A stretch of DNA of 64,000 bases from Puccinia triticina (GCF_026914185.1 NC_070559.1:3322001-3386000), one strand, 5' to 3'. Shown: positions 21,696-33,958, numbered from the stretch's first letter. The notes: generated from the letters alone by a model not told the origin. Program-made: numbers and translations.

Positions 21696-24600
21696 ATGTC
21701 GACTCCCTCCAACAATGAAGAACGCATGCGTCTGCAACTCTCGTCGGTCCCAGATGCAAGCAGCAGCCCGATGGTATTCCCCAGCTCATCGGCAGGACAT
21801 CCGAGCAGTGATGCTGCACCCCGATCAGGCTCACGCGTCCAAGGAATCAGGCGATCAGCCCAGACTCGTCAGCCTTTCTTTCGTGGATTTTGTGTATTGC
21901 CGGGTTTCGGAATTTGAAAAGGAAAAGGATTAATTGGTGGTCTCTGGTTGCTTCCCCCACAGATCTCAATTCGTCATCTCCTCTGCGCTTCCCTTCCAGC
22001 TCAAACTCAACCGTCACCGGTAGAAGGTCCGGCCGTCCGAACCCCTCGAGCGAACCCTTGTTCTTGCCGCCGTAAGTGTAGCATGAGGGAGCTTCATGGT
22101 TTCACAGATACAAACTGACCTTGGATGTGCGTGTTTCATCCGATCCAGATCTTCACATGAAGGTACTCCACGTGCATCTCGCCCATCGAACAGACGAGGC
22201 GACATCCACTCTACCGTCCCCTCGCTCTCGTCCCCATCCGTACATCCGAGGCTGCACCCGCAAGTCCCCTCCTCGAGCGCTGGGCTAGGCCAAACGCCAA
22301 ACGCGCCCGGCTCCGAGGCTCCTTCCCAGCACCCAACGTCTAGCCAGGCCGCGCCTCCCGAGCCAGAAACTCAGACAGTCATCTGGGGAACCCTCGTCTC
22401 GCTCCAGGACTCTATGCAGACCTTCCGTCAGTTCTTGCAGGGCTTCAAGAAAAAATATCGCTTGGCTTTCGACCTCAAAATCTCCGTCGAGGACGCCTCC
22501 ATGCTTTCTAACGGCGACCAACTGCTCTATGTAGACTATATGCGCAAGATGCGTCTCACTGTAAGTATAAACACCACACAATTCTCTTCTGGCCAATTCA
22601 CCTATACTAATTGCCCATTTGTTGGTTTGTCTATTGCGCGTAGTCACAGACAAACTTGAATTTGGATTTGATCAATCTACTGGCGTTCCCACCGACCAAA
22701 AATCTATACAACCAAATCCTCAATTACCCTCAAGAACTGATTCCGATATGCGATCAAGTACTTAAGGATTGCGCGATCGAATTAGCCGAAGAGGATCGAG
22801 AGAGGGGAGATCTAGAATCAGAAGCGATACCAACAGACGAGGAGATCGCGGAGATGGAGGGCCGGATCTACAAGATTCGCCCGTTTGGATATGCGGGCCA
22901 GTCACCCGAAAGCAGTGCCGCGACCACCGCCGGTCAGCCGGTCCATCGAGGGGTGAATATGCGGCTGCTGAATCCGGGAGATATCGACAAGATTGTGGCA
23001 ATTAAAGGGCTTGTTATCCGGGCCACCCCGGTGATCCCGGACATGAAGCTAGCCTTCTTCAGGTGTCTGAGCTGTGGCCATGTGACGACGGTGGAGATCG
23101 ACCGGGGAAAGATCGCCGAACCCCAACGTTGTCCCCGGGAGGTTTGCGACCAACCTGGGGGGATGAGTCTGATCCACAACCGCTGCGAGTTCGCCGACCG
23201 ACAGGTGATCAGACTCCAGGAGACACCAGACGAAGTGCCCGACGGCCAAACCCCTCACAGCGTTAGTCTTTGCGTCTACGACGAACTCGTCGACTCCGCC
23301 AAGCCTGGTGACCGGGTCGAGATCACTGGGATCTTCAGAAGCGTCGCCGTGCGCGTCAACCCCAAACAACGTGTGATCAAAAGCCTCTTCAAAACTTATC
23401 TCGACGTCCTACACATCAAGCGCAGTGACTCGAGACGGTTGGGTGTCGACCTGAGCACCCGGTCGACCGATGGTCGAGCCAACGACGGTGTCGTTGGAGT
23501 GGGCGGAGACGACGAGGAAGAGCAAACTGGAGGAGGTACTTCAGAGGATAACCTGTTCAGAACCGGCCGAGATAATCCGAGCAACCGGGCCGAACTAGAA
23601 GAAAAGCTGTTAGAATTATCCCGGCGACCGGAGATCTATGAGATTCTCTCTCGATCCTTGGCCCCTAGTGTCTGGGAAATGGATGACGTTAAAAAGGGCA
23701 TCTTGTTGCAGCTCTTCGGCGGGACTAATAAGACCATCGGCGGCTCGGCTGCCAGTCGTAATGGGTCTGGTGGCCCACGTTATCGTGGGGATATCAATGT
23801 GCTTCTGGTTGGTGATCCGGGAGTTAGTAAAAGTCAAATCTTACAGGTTGGTCGATTTCACATCCATAACACCCATTAGTCTCAAACTAATTTTTAGAGG
23901 CGATGTAGTACGTGCACAAGATTGCGCCTCGAGGGGTTTATACTTCAGGCAAAGGCTCCTCAGCAGTCGGCTTGACGGCCTACGTGACCCGGGACCCCGA
24001 TTCCCGCCAACTGGTTTTAGAGAGTGGGGCGCTAGTGTTGAGCGATGGCGGGGTATGTTGTATTGATGAGTTTGACAAGATGTCGGATGCGACCCGGTCG
24101 GTGTTGCATGAAGTGATGGAGCAGCAGACGGTCTCGATCGCCAAGGCCGGGATCATCACCACTCTCAACGCACGCACCTCCGTCCTGGCTGCCGCTAACC
24201 CCGTCGGCTCTAAGTACAACCTCGCCTGGCCTATAACCAAGAATATCGACCTCCCCCCGACCCTCATCTCTCGCTTCGATCTCCTCTACCTCGTCCTCGA
24301 TAAAGTCGACGAGGCTTCCGATCGCAAGCTCGCCAAACATCTCGTCGCCCTCTATCTCGAAGACCGTCCAGAGACGGGCGGCTTAGACATTCTGGTATGT
24401 GACCCATCCGCATCCATTTTTACCAAACGTCAAATGGTCTGTTTTGTTGAGACGACGATTTTTTTTTTTTGTTGGGGTTAAGCCTGTGCAAACCTTAACG
24501 GCCTACATTTCGTTTGCACGGAACCACATCCATCCGGTGTTAACGGAAGAGGCATGCGACGCATTAGTGCGAGCATATGTGACAATGCGTAAAGCGGGTG

Positions 24601-25158
24601 AAGACAGTCGGACGAGCGAGCGGCGGATCACCGCGACCACCCGTCAGCTTGAGAGCATGGTCCGACTCGGCGAAGCCCATGCAAGGATGCGCTTCAGTCA
24701 GACCGTCGACGTCGAGGATGTCGAGGAAGCTAACCGGCTCATCAGGGAGGCGCTCAAAGAAAGCGCCACTGATCCGATCACTGGCTTGATTGGTAAACAA
24801 ACTCTTGCCCCATTTCCCCAGATCCCTGCTCCCTTCTTTACTGATCTGTATCTCTGGTTTTAATGCTCTACCAGATCTCGATCTCTTACAAACCGGACAA
24901 GGCTTGCACCAGCGGAAGTTAATGGAAGACTTGAAGCGCGAAATCCTGAAGCTTCTCGACGCTGCCCAAGCCCAAACGGCGCGTGGTGTGCGTTGGCCCG
25001 TGCTCCTCGAGCTGCTCGCGAACCAGTCCTCGATCCCTATCGACCCCGCCGAGTTCTCCGACGTCCTCAAAGCTCTCGTCGAGGAGGGCCTTATCTCGAT
25101 CTCAGGCGAACGCGACAAACGCGTCATCTTCCGCACTTCCTCCTTGAATCCTGCTTAA
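21696..25158 (+). CDS. MCM4: DNA replication licensing factor MCM4 (MCM2-7 helicase subunit)
   Basis: Seven exons: 21696-21891, 21963-22071, 22149-22560, 22644-23846, 23909-24394, 24483-24792 and 24875-25158. All junction phases agree, giving 999 residues. The exon 1 donor is either GTGTAT at 21892 or GTGGAT at 21883; both keep frame. The Ser/Pro-rich N-terminal tail (about 1-170) is followed by the MCM N-terminal domain with a zinc finger CLSC...CPREVC (residues 380, 383, 402, 407). The AAA+ module has Walker [10 protein letters not shown] (629-637), Walker B CIDEFD (691-696) and arginine-finger motif SRFD (761-764), then a winged-helix C-terminus. MCM4 rather than its paralogues is indicated by [19 protein letters not shown] and the RIAEP-like segment after the finger. 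It acts in the nucleus as the ATP-driven replicative helicase. No lesion is seen. Confidence 0.96.
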
Positions 25159-27572
25159 TTTCCTCTTGTTTTTGATCTAATCGGATCCTTTCTCTTCCAG
25201 TACTCTTTTTTTGTCATTTTTTTTTTGGATTGTTGTCTCTTGTTTCAAGTTTGTGATAGATAGACAGGTAGAAGGAAATCTCAACGGCAGAAAGTTGTTC
25301 TCTCAAATAAACTAGTCTAAGGGCAGCTTCAGATCCATTATTCTTTGGAGCAGAGGAGCACGCCAAAAGTGAGTATGAGAAGTGTATGCATGAAAGGGTT
25401 TTCTTAACATGTAGTAGATACTTGTTCAGATCATGAGATTGCGTATATGGATTCAACATAGAAAGGCCTCAAGGTGATTGCTTAACCAGTGCAAGTGGGC
25501 CTAGAACAGTCGCCAAGACACAAAACATTAGTAGCCACCTGCTAGTTGGAGCCTTGGAAGGTCAATGGCTGGCGCAGACACCCCTTGCAATGGCCAATGG
25601 CTGGCGCTGGCACCCCTTGCAATGCAAAGCAAACCTCCAAAGGAGGAAATTGTGTTAAGCTAGCAAAGATCCTCAATCATATCAAATAAACTCCAGATGC
25701 ATTATAATTGAGTTTCTAAACATCCCAAGTGAAGTGGGAGAAATCAGGCTATTCCAGGTTATGGATCAGATTATTTAAGTGTTTGGCAGCATGATTGTTG
25801 CATAATAAATAATTACCGCATGTCTTGTTACATTATGCAAAACATCATTTTTTGGCCTGATCATTTACATACATACACAGCCTTGGATGTGTGGGAAAAA
25901 TTGATGAGATTAGAAGAGCAGAGTGATTGCCAAGATTGAGACTCGACACAAAGGGCCGTCCAAACTTCAAAGCCAAGGGGAGGCGTCGGACAGACTCTGT
26001 CCGACAAGTTCCGCAATCCAGACCTCAAAAATGACGGAACTTGCCGGACAAACTCCGTCCGACAACTGCTCGGACAGCCTGGTGCGAGCAGTTGTCCGAC
26101 TTATTTTGTCCGATGAGTGCGGCAACTTGCTTGGCCTCTGCCGAGCTCATCGGACAAAGTCTGTCCGACAACCTGTCGGACAACCTTGTCCGAGCGGATA
26201 GCTCATGCAGTGGCTTTATATAACAGATTTGGAGTGCCAGGTGTCCGGTGGGGAAGGGGCTGGGGGCGCAGGAATGGAGTCTGGAGGGGCAGCTGCCAGC
26301 CGGGGTTTTGCAGGCGCACTCCGTGCAGCTCGAGCGGCTCAACTTCTATGTAAGCCGCCCGCCAATTGGGAGAAGGGCATCTAAAAGGCGCCTTCCCAGA
26401 CATCTGGGAGCCCGCCATTTTAGATGTCAGCTCTCCAGTATCATAGGTGCGCCATTATCTGGAACGCGGACCCATGGTTGGGTGGCCGAGGCATCTGAGG
26501 TGAGCACCGCAATGCCTCTTCATGTCGCGCCTTCGCCGGCCCGATGGCGAACACAGATGCGCACATCGGGCTCGCGACTCTGCAAGGGGCAGAATTGGCG
26601 ACCTAGGCACCAGGGAACGCCCACTTGATATGGACCTCAGCGGGCGGCTGCATGACTGGTCCGATCGGGTGGCGGCACCAGATGACGCCCCAACCATAAC
26701 GCATAGGTGGCGACCCGCTGAGGTGGCTGGCTGACGCCTAACCCTGGATCTGCCACGATGGTGCACATGCTGACGCCTTCTACGCTCGGGCGGACAGCGG
26801 TGTACCATGGTGCCGCCACCGCGACTCCTGGTCACGCTGGCGTCCTGTGACGCCCACCTGGCGCATGTACGACTCCTGCGTCAGGTGGGCGCAGCGGCTT
26901 TTCCCGTTTTGCCCGGGTGTGTTGGCCAGTACGAAAATAGTGATGGGGTCCCACAACCGTTCGAGGAACTCGGGCGTGAGGAGATGCCGTCGAGCAACGC
27001 GACATGGGGGGCGACGAGCTTGGCGAAATACTTGGCCTTGGCTCTGGCAATCACCAGCTGGGCTGTGGAGGCCGCTTCGGCGACTGAGATGGTCTCGAGG
27101 ATCACGGCAAGCCCTCATGTATCGACTGCCCGCTGAGCCCTCGTCTTCCTCTGTGTGTTGGCCTCGTCGAGACGACCAGCCTGACGACGAGCTGGTCCAG
27201 GTGGGCCGGAAATGGAAATCACGAAACGGCTGCAACTTCCACTCGTTGGGAAGGGTTCGAGATTCACAGGGCAGGATCGATGATGATGTGGCCGGCGAGG
27301 CTGCTGGTAATGTATCGGTAGTCCGTGCGCGCGAAGCGCCCAGGGGACTTAACATAGTCGCCTTGAGACCTGTGTATTGGCCATTGAAGTCCTGTACCCC
27401 AGAGAAGGGTACGGTTGGTTTCCGAATTCGGATCCGACAAATGCCACAGCCTGGCCATCAGCCCCCATCAGCCCGTCAGCTGAAGCCACCCTGTTGGATA
27501 CAGGAGACGCTCTTGATCCACTCGTAGCAACCAACCAGGCGTGCTGCTTCGGGTAGTGTGATCAGAATCGAG
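25159..27572. other. MCM4 3' region and repeat-rich intergenic stretch
   Basis: 25159-25480 is presumably the MCM4 3' UTR and terminator. 25560-25625 holds a two-copy tandem around CAATGGCTGGCGC. 25985-26200 is a field of TTGTCCGAC / GTCGGACAA palindromic motifs. 26460-27530 is GC-rich; a minus-strand frame around 27105-26881 looks coding (Ala/Val-rich helical sequence) but is frameshifted relative to its neighbours, so a decayed transposon ORF is possible. No intact gene is supported. Confidence 0.4.
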
Positions 27573-27698
27573 CATAAAAGCTGAGCTTTTGAAACCATTC
27601 AACGCTTTCGTCAGCCTAACATACACCAACAGCCCCCACCTCTTTCTTCTTGTGCTCGATCGTACTTTCCTGAACACTTCAAAACCTTCACCACAAGC
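27573..27698 (+). promoter_or_regulatory. Putative promoter and leader of the 27699 secreted gene
   Basis: CATAAAAG at about 27575 is a TATA-like box 115-125 bases before the ATG, followed by a pyrimidine- and CA-rich leader ending CACAAGCATG. A-rich context at -3 favours this start. Confidence 0.45.
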
Positions 27699-28558
27699 AT
27701 GTTTCCAGCCAGCTCAATCTGGAAACTGTACGCCGTTTCGGCCGTGATTGCCTTCGTCAGTCTAACAGCCGTTGCCAATGTTTTCGAGACTTTCCCGCGA
27801 ACAAGAGATCCTGTTTACTGTGAAAGCTTCCAGACTATCGCAAACTCAGCCGTTTTACCAGAAGGGAAAGTTTGTAAGTCATTTCAATCCCGTGATTGTA
27901 TTTAAACCGGAGGTTGTTCAAGCTCTGACTGTCGAAACACTTCGTTCACAGCTTGCAAAACAGGCAAAGGTGACCGGCATTTTTGTAGCCGCAATTCATG
28001 CGATTTCAACCTGGTCACTGGTAAGTCGCAATTGTCCATCAGCCTGTTGGTCAAGAACTGTGACTAATAATCATTGTCATCCCTTGACTTTCGTTGTCTG
28101 CGAATCCATCAGTCGACGAGTGGACCTATGAAGGTTGCGTAGGTTCCCCCAATCATGGCAAAATTATCCCAAAGGGCAAGCCTAAAAACGTCCACGTGGC
28201 CAAATACTGGACTCATTGGAACAAACCAGGAGAGGAAAGTGGATACAAGGGTGCGTAATCCCCCTTGTTCTTTACCAATACAGATGATGGAGTAAATAAC
28301 TGAAGCTTTCTTTCGTTGCAAACCTTCGGGGTTTAGTTGTCATTGGTTGGGACAACCCAAATGACAGGTCAACACGCGCTTACCAATGTCCATGGTACAA
28401 ATCCTCTGATCACAACAGCGCCCTCGTTAGTGAGTGCAAGCTTTCAATTCTTAGCAACATCAAGTGGTGGTTACTCAAATCTTCCTGTTCTGTACAACTT
28501 CTTAGTGTGTACTGACTGCTTCAGCCATGACTTCACGGAACAACCTCCACCAGCCTAG
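27699..28558 (+). CDS. Eight-cysteine secreted protein of 175 residues, five exons, candidate effector
   Basis: Exons 27699-27873, 27952-28020, 28113-28250, 28337-28429 and 28506-28558. Introns of 78, 92, 86 and 76 bases have donors GTAAGT, GTAAGT, GTGCGT and GTGAGT and AG acceptors, and all four are phase 1. Residues 1-26 form a signal peptide (core AVSAVIAFVSL, exit TAVA). The mature chain has eight cysteines at 41, 60, 70, 75, 90, 145, 160 and 163, an even number fitting disulfides, and a YQC match to the Y/F/WxC motif described for rust and mildew effector candidates. There is no membrane segment after the signal. No catalytic family is recognised. A lone unspliced reading gives a 68-codon ORF and would miss the protein. 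A MITE lies 225 bases downstream. Secretion is well supported; a role in host interaction is inferred. Confidence 0.8.
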
Positions 28559-28774
28559 TCGGCCTTGCCCCCGGCAAGTAGGCCGAACTCGCATAGCGCC
28601 CTTCCATCAAGAGTGACTTGAATTTCAACAGATTTCAACCAATTTGATTTATTCCATTGTAGTGTGCTCGTTCAAGAGTGATACCCCATATGTGCTGATC
28701 CAAGCTGATCCAAGCACCAAAAACAATTGTATTTCTCTTGAAAATCTCACCTTCCCATTCTCAATTGTATGTAA

Positions 28775-29056
28775 CTGTTGAAAGGACCCTGGCAAGCGCG
28801 GCCAGAGGGTACTCATGAAAATGTATGAATGTTTAAAGCGACTTTGGCTCACAACCAAACATGATAAATGGATTCTGAAAAGATGGGCACATGTAGGCTT
28901 AAAGGGAGAATAATGTACTGCTAATTTCTCCTCAAAATGTGGTAAATGTTGGCAAGAAAAGCCAGAAATGTCTTTTAAAAATGTATGAATCCCACGATTT
29001 TTGAATTGATTTTCATGAGTACCCTCTGGCCGCGCTTGGCAGGGTCCTCTGTTGAA
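28775..29056. mobile_element. 266 bp MITE with 8 bp TSD
   Basis: The element 28783-29048 starts AGGACCCTGGCAAGCGCGG and ends with the inverse carrying one mismatch; the inverted similarity continues through CCAGAGGGTACTCATGAAAAT. CTGTTGAA occurs on both sides (28775-28782 and 29049-29056). Eight-base duplications suit hAT-type mobilisation, though the termini are atypical. It is non-coding and close to the 3' end of the secreted gene. Confidence 0.85.
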
Positions 29057-29678
29057 TTCACTCCTCCTCGGGGGAGCGAAGCAACCTCCGAACCTCCTTC
29101 GGAGGGTCCCTGCGTGACGGCGTCTCCCCCCGAGGGACCTAGTTTAGGCGCAAACTCGCGGGGCGCAAGAAACCTCCCTGTAGGGACTTGTGTCAAGTTT
29201 GAGCTTAACCAGGCTCCTGATAAACTCATTTTTTTCTCATTCCTCCTATGTGTCATGAACAAAGTAAGAGCACAAATCATATCACTCTGGGGATTTCCGT
29301 ATCCAACAAACGGTTGGGCTAATGATTCATCCAGAGTTGCAATACAGATTAGCTATTCAGATCTCAGGCTGTCTTTGAGGTGGATGACAAATAGCCCTCT
29401 GAATAGAGATGGGCCCAATTATAAACAGTTATTGAAGTTTTATTGTAATATATTCCAAACATCATTCAAAACAAAATCTCTTAACTTTTTGTGGCAAATA
29501 CAGGCCCAAATATGTTTCAAAAAAGCCCCAATAATTATGTACAATTATAAACCTGCAGGCCACACAACAGGAATTCCAAATTCCTGGCCAACACCACCTG
29601 TTCCGCCCGCCCCACCCAGCCTGTGCGATAACCACGACCGCACGGCCTCACCTGACCACACACAATCAACTGCTGCAA
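29057..29678. other. Sequence between MITE and Harbinger-type gene
   Basis: 29060-29200 contains CTCCGGAGGG-like palindromic bits and GGGACTTGTGTCAAG, a motif shared with small palindromic elements near 38490 and 59670. The rest has no supported feature and may be the 5' part of the Harbinger-type element. Confidence 0.35.
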
Positions 29679-31486
29679 ATGATCCCCCCTCCCCTTGACC
29701 CCACACCTATTCATATGTATGCCATGTGGCAATGGCAGCAACTCCAGCAAATCCCAGAACAAATCTATGTACCCGCTGGCCGGACCGCCTTCAAGAGGCC
29801 CAATCACTGGGAACCTTGGAATGAAGACCGGATACCTGCGGTCAGGTTTATTGAATACTTCCGAATGTCTAGGGTGGATTTCAAATGGCTTTGCGAAGAA
29901 TTGCGCGGCGAATTGCAACAAGATGCACTTGGCCGAGGCGAACCACTCACGGTTGAAGCCCAAGTAGCTGTAGGGCTCTATCAGGTGGGTCATGGAGCCA
30001 CATATGTCAACATTGGCCATGTCTTCAATATAGGCAAGGAGACAGCAGAAAAAGCCTCAGCTAGATTTGTCAAGGCAGTGCTCCGGGTCCTCAGCATTCG
30101 CTTGGTAAGGTGTGTAATCTGTCCTCCCTCTACCACATGTGCTATTGCACTATATAACTGATTTTTTTACTCTTCTGTGATAGCTGGCCTGCTTTGGACA
30201 AGGCCGAGGAATGGGATTTGATCAAAGAGTCTTTTTCAAGACAACACGGCATCCTCGACCTTGTGGGGGAAATTGACGGGACCCATGTACTGTAAGATTG
30301 AGAAGTCTGATCTTGTATTGCAAACACTTGATAAAACCAGTAGTAGTAATAACTTGAACAAAAAAACAAGAATAAGAATCAATGATGAAAAAAACAACGG
30401 TGAATAAATGAAAGAGTTGTTACCTGATGAGTAAAAACAAAAAATCAAAAACAGACAGACAATAAGATGATGGTACACTTGAGACAGAAACTAAAACAAC
30501 AGAAATTGATCATAAGTAACAACAACCCGATTTGATGACAGAGCCAGTTAATGATACCTCTAGATCTCCCCCTGGGTACCTTGCGTGATATCGATGTGAA
30601 GTACTGATTGAGTCTTGATTGTTTGGCTTGAGTTGATAGTTTGATCCTTGGGTCTTGAGTGTTGTTCCAGCTTCGAAAATTGTTGGTCCTGCCCGCGAGT
30701 TGTCCCAGCGCACTCAGTCCAGAGAACTCCTTTCTAGAATGTCATGGAAGTTGATGCAACTGTGTAATGCATGTGACATTTCAATCCAACATGTACCGCT
30801 GGCTGTACCCCCCCATGACAAATGGAAAGGATACATAAACCAAAAAAACTGGTCATCCATTGTATTCCAGTGTGTGGTTGACGGCGACGGGAACTTTTGC
30901 AATGTGAGTATCCTTGCTTACTCATGCGTGTCCACGCACTCATTTGGGGCTGGTGGTTCTATAGGTCAGTGGGGGTGGACCCGGTTCCATGCACAATACT
31001 CGCGTTTTCAGGCGCTCCTTCATAGGGCAAAGCCTCCTAGGATTTGCTCCACCGATGATACCGCCGAGGGCCATGCTAGTCGGGGACGCAGGCTATCCTG
31101 GTGCCTTATGAATCGTGGCAACCCCCAAGAATCATTGCTTCAATTACATCCAATCTGCCACTCGGATTGTTGTGGAGCAGACATTTGGGCAGTTGAAGAA
31201 CCACTTCCGTATTATCCTGACGGCTCAGGCTGCAGGGCCAATACGGGCCCGGTCAAACACTTTTGTGTGTATGATCCTGCCCAACCTTCTCAATCACCGG
31301 GGGTCCCTTTACCTCCAGGACTGGGACAATCGATTGACACTTGAACAGTTGTACGGCCAGAGGATCCCTCGCAATCTGGGGAACGTTGCAGATGATGCTC
31401 AGGCGCCTGGTGAACACACCCCCTCAATGTGGACTCGACGGGACCAGATCAGAGATCTTCTGTGCACCCAAGGCAGAGTCCTGTAA
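29679..31486 (+). pseudogene. PIF/Harbinger-type transposase (DDE_Tnp_4), inactivated
   Basis: Reads in HARBI1 order. The N-terminal part has FRMSRVDFKWLCEEL and VGLYQVGHGATYVNIGHVF (29679-30105). Then WPALDKAEEW and the first catalytic motif EIDGTH (to 30290), KGYINQKNWSSIVFQCVVD (from 30797), SMHNTRVF and GDAGYP (30961-31105), and the final acidic motif VVEQTFGQLKNHFRI (31170-31210). Introns interrupt at about 30106-30181 and 30904-30964. Defects: a 499 bp insertion at 30291-30789, the second catalytic Asp (normally HD) read as Asn in MHN, and a TGA at about 31108. The first Asp and final Glu remain. Terminal repeats were not found. Confidence 0.8.
30284..30796. mobile_element. 499 bp insertion with CATGTAC duplication inside the transposase
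   Basis: CATGTAC lies at 30284-30290 and 30790-30796. Joining the flanks across one copy restores an uninterrupted transposase frame right after the IDGTH motif, so 30291-30789 is an insert. It starts TGTAAGATTGAG; on the minus strand it holds a GGGGGAG purine tract followed by GTATCATTAAC, hinting at LTR-retrotransposon debris. Superfamily unresolved. Confidence 0.65.
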
Positions 31487-32089
31487 TACCCGGCTTTTGG
31501 GTCACGGAATTCACATTTCTTTACGCTTAACTTCATTTTATGCTTAACTGCATTTGTTAAGGGTATATTGTTGATTGATCACATGGGAAAAATCATGGAA
31601 TTCCCAATAAGATGTAAATTTTTTGTTAAGGGGATATTATTGACTGATCAGATGGGACAAATCATGGAATTCCAAAACTCTGGCGGCTTGATAACTATTG
31701 TACCAATTGGGCACCTGCTTGGGCTGCTCGGCGGCGTAAAGCAATGGCGCCCTGGCATGAGGCCCGGGCGGCGCCAAGCGAAAATTCTATGTCCCGGAGA
31801 CTGTTCTCATTGTCCCGTAGAAAAAAGGGCCAATCCACGATCCTATTCTCGCTTAGGATAGTCCAGGTGTGAGTATCGTGGGCGCAGATACGACATAGGG
31901 CTAGAAACCCCTCGAGGGTGAGACCCCTTGTGGGGGGGACTCCGAGGCGGCGGTGTGGCGAACCTGAATGTAGCCTAAACAAATATCACCAATTTAATTT
32001 GGTTGTGGATTTGCAACAACAGCAAAAAAAAGTGCAACAAAAAAAGCGACTGACATGCCGAGTAGCCTGCCCGGGAAGCGGGTGCTTTA
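31487..32089. other. No gene seen
   Basis: A near duplicate of about 60 bp (TTGTTAAGGG-ATAT-TTGANTGATCANATGG) occurs at about 31555 and 31620. 31700-31980 is GC-rich with GGCGCC motifs. Nothing else is supported. Confidence 0.35.
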
Positions 32090-32640
32090 ACTGCTGGAAC
32101 GGACCAGTCATTGAGGCTCAACGACCGGAACGACTTGGCCATCGAGGGGAATTATGTGTTACCCCTCCCCGTGGCCGGTTGTACCGCTCGGCGCTCATCT
32201 ACATATGTGTCAGCATCTATCGGCGATCACGCTTGATGGCCAGGTAGCTGGTCCGTACCAGTCATCAAGGCTGAACTCTTGATGCCGGGTGCGTATATTC
32301 TACTTTCTCCTACATCCGGCCATCGAAAGGAGTGCAAAATGTCATCTCAATGGCTGGCGCTTGTACAGGTCATTGAGAGCAACACACTACTCGATAGCCG
32401 GCCATCAAGAGGGGGTACACACTCCCATTGATGGCCCATCTATTCCGGTCATTGAGGGGAGTGTGAATCTTGTCTTGATCATTGTCAGGTACCCACTCCC
32501 TTCGCGACCTGCCATCTGGCCTTCAAGAACAACTCACCAAGCCTTTGATGGCCGACCCCGAACGGTCATCAAGAAGGGATCAAACTACTCCCCTCAATGG
32601 ACATTTTGTTCCGGCCATTCTGGTCCATTCCAGTATGACC
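32090..32640. repeat. Diverged relative of the GACCGG palindromic satellite
   Basis: Repeated GGCCGG/CCGGCCATC and CCGGTCATTGAGG motifs with AGGAGTGNNAA spacers recall the array at 11740-12345 but are more diverged and lack the clear inverted ends. Confidence 0.6.
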
Positions 32641-32983
32641 AATACCCGCGCCGGCGATGGGTATTGATCATACTGGATGAGATCCACCCGCGGCTGGGTG
32701 GGAGGGTGGGCACCTGAGATGGTCAGGATACTTAATTGACCTTTTTTTGTGTGTGTAAATAACCATGGTGATTCTGCCAAAGCAGAATTGCTTAGGCTAG
32801 ATTCATCTCCCCGGCGGCATGGATCCTGCTCGTCCACTCTGACCCCGTTGATGTAATACTTGGTGGGCCGGGCGCGTCGACCGGCTGGGCCGCTTGGGCA
32901 AGGTCTGACTCCTTGTTGTCGACCTGGGACCCGAGGTGGGGGCGCAACGTGCGGTCTTGCCAGTTGGGCCGCAAGACAAGCGT

Positions 32984-33161
32984 TGTTATGGCACATCATT
33001 TCATATATTTACATAGCTGCCACGTTTTCATGTATTTCTCATCAACACAATTACATAATCAAAATCATGTATATATATTCTACATACTTCAGAATCTTAT
33101 TTTTCCCTTGGGGGAGTTTTTCCACATCATTCTTGCCATATCCTGATATCTCAGCTCTTCA
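32984..33161 (+). repeat. Copia 5' LTR (178 bp)
   Basis: Starts TGTTATGG and ends CTCTTCA, with a TATATATATTC box about 90 bases in and CCCTTGGGGGAG downstream. It abuts a primer binding site at 33162. A diverged copy is at 12540-12770 (minus). Confidence 0.65.
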
Positions 33162-33180
33162 GGTTATGAGCCCGCGCTGT
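33162..33180 (+). promoter_or_regulatory. Primer binding site for half-tRNA-iMet
   Basis: GGTTATGAGCCCGCGC is complementary to the 5' half of fungal initiator tRNA-Met ending in the anticodon loop (GGGCTCATAACC). This is the priming mode known for Drosophila copia. It directly follows the LTR. Confidence 0.6.
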
Positions 33181-33462
33181 CACCAGCGGGATAACTCTGT
33201 ATTACACCTCAATTTTTTTTATACTATAATTGTATTTTCAACTCCAAGCATCACGCTTAGCATCCTCTTTCGCAAAGCCTGACATCAATACTGGTAGTTG
33301 TCCTCTACTTGTTCTTTTATGGTGCATACTCGCTCTTGCAATCCTGAAGTTGTCATTCCGGACTTCACAGCAAGGGTTACACCAACTCGGATTCCACTAT
33401 CTACTTACCGGTCTCCGTCCCCTCAATCTTCCACTACGTCCTTTCATTCTGTCAATCTGTCT

Positions 33463-33681
33463 ATGTCAGACGACAACGAAAGCTCAAACTCAATAGTTCC
33501 TGGAGCCTTCCCTTCCAAAAACCCAATTTCTGTACCATCCTCCCCAGTTTACCCCTTTCAGACCAACCTTGTCAAACAATCAACCATGCGTCCCTCGTTC
33601 CGCCCATTGTTGTCAGAATATCTGTCCAAAAATTGCGCTCTCATGCGCCCTTGTGCTCTGCATCCGCGCATCCAAGGATGA
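33463..33681 (+). pseudogene. Copia gag start, truncated
   Basis: An acidic N-terminus beginning MSDDNESSNS is placed about 280 bases after the primer site, the usual distance for this element type. The frame stops at 33681 and no zinc knuckle or pol follows, so the element is broken; the sequence then meets the Ty3-like gag end. Confidence 0.5.
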
Positions 33682-33958
33682 ACTCAAAGTTCAACCCTGG
33701 GAATCCCTTCTGACTTTTCCCCATCTCGCTCGGAATCATCAACATCCGAACACACTTGACGAACGACAGCAATCATCAAATCAGCAGTCTCCATTGTTGT
33801 TGCAGCGGGATCACCTGTTTTAGGACTCAAGAGTAGTGGTGACTACCCCCTTCATCCCTTCTTTCTCCCATTGTCTCACCGCCGTTTCTTCTTCTTCCAT
33901 GTTTCATCACTGACTCTTTTTCTTCAGTCTCCTTGTCCAGTGTTTTTGTTTTGTTTTG

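Noticed and set aside
26780..27527. Overlapping 191 and 226 codon ORFs on opposite strands
   Set aside because: GC-rich DNA with three open frames and frame changes; no domain or splice structure could be assembled. At most a decayed transposon ORF.
30655..31344. 229-codon ORF as a gene of its own
   Set aside because: It reads from the insertion into the transposase and then out of frame; only part matches the transposase.
31926..33000. Gene in the GC-rich stretch before the copia LTR
   Set aside because: Frames are short and run through the diverged GACCGG repeat.
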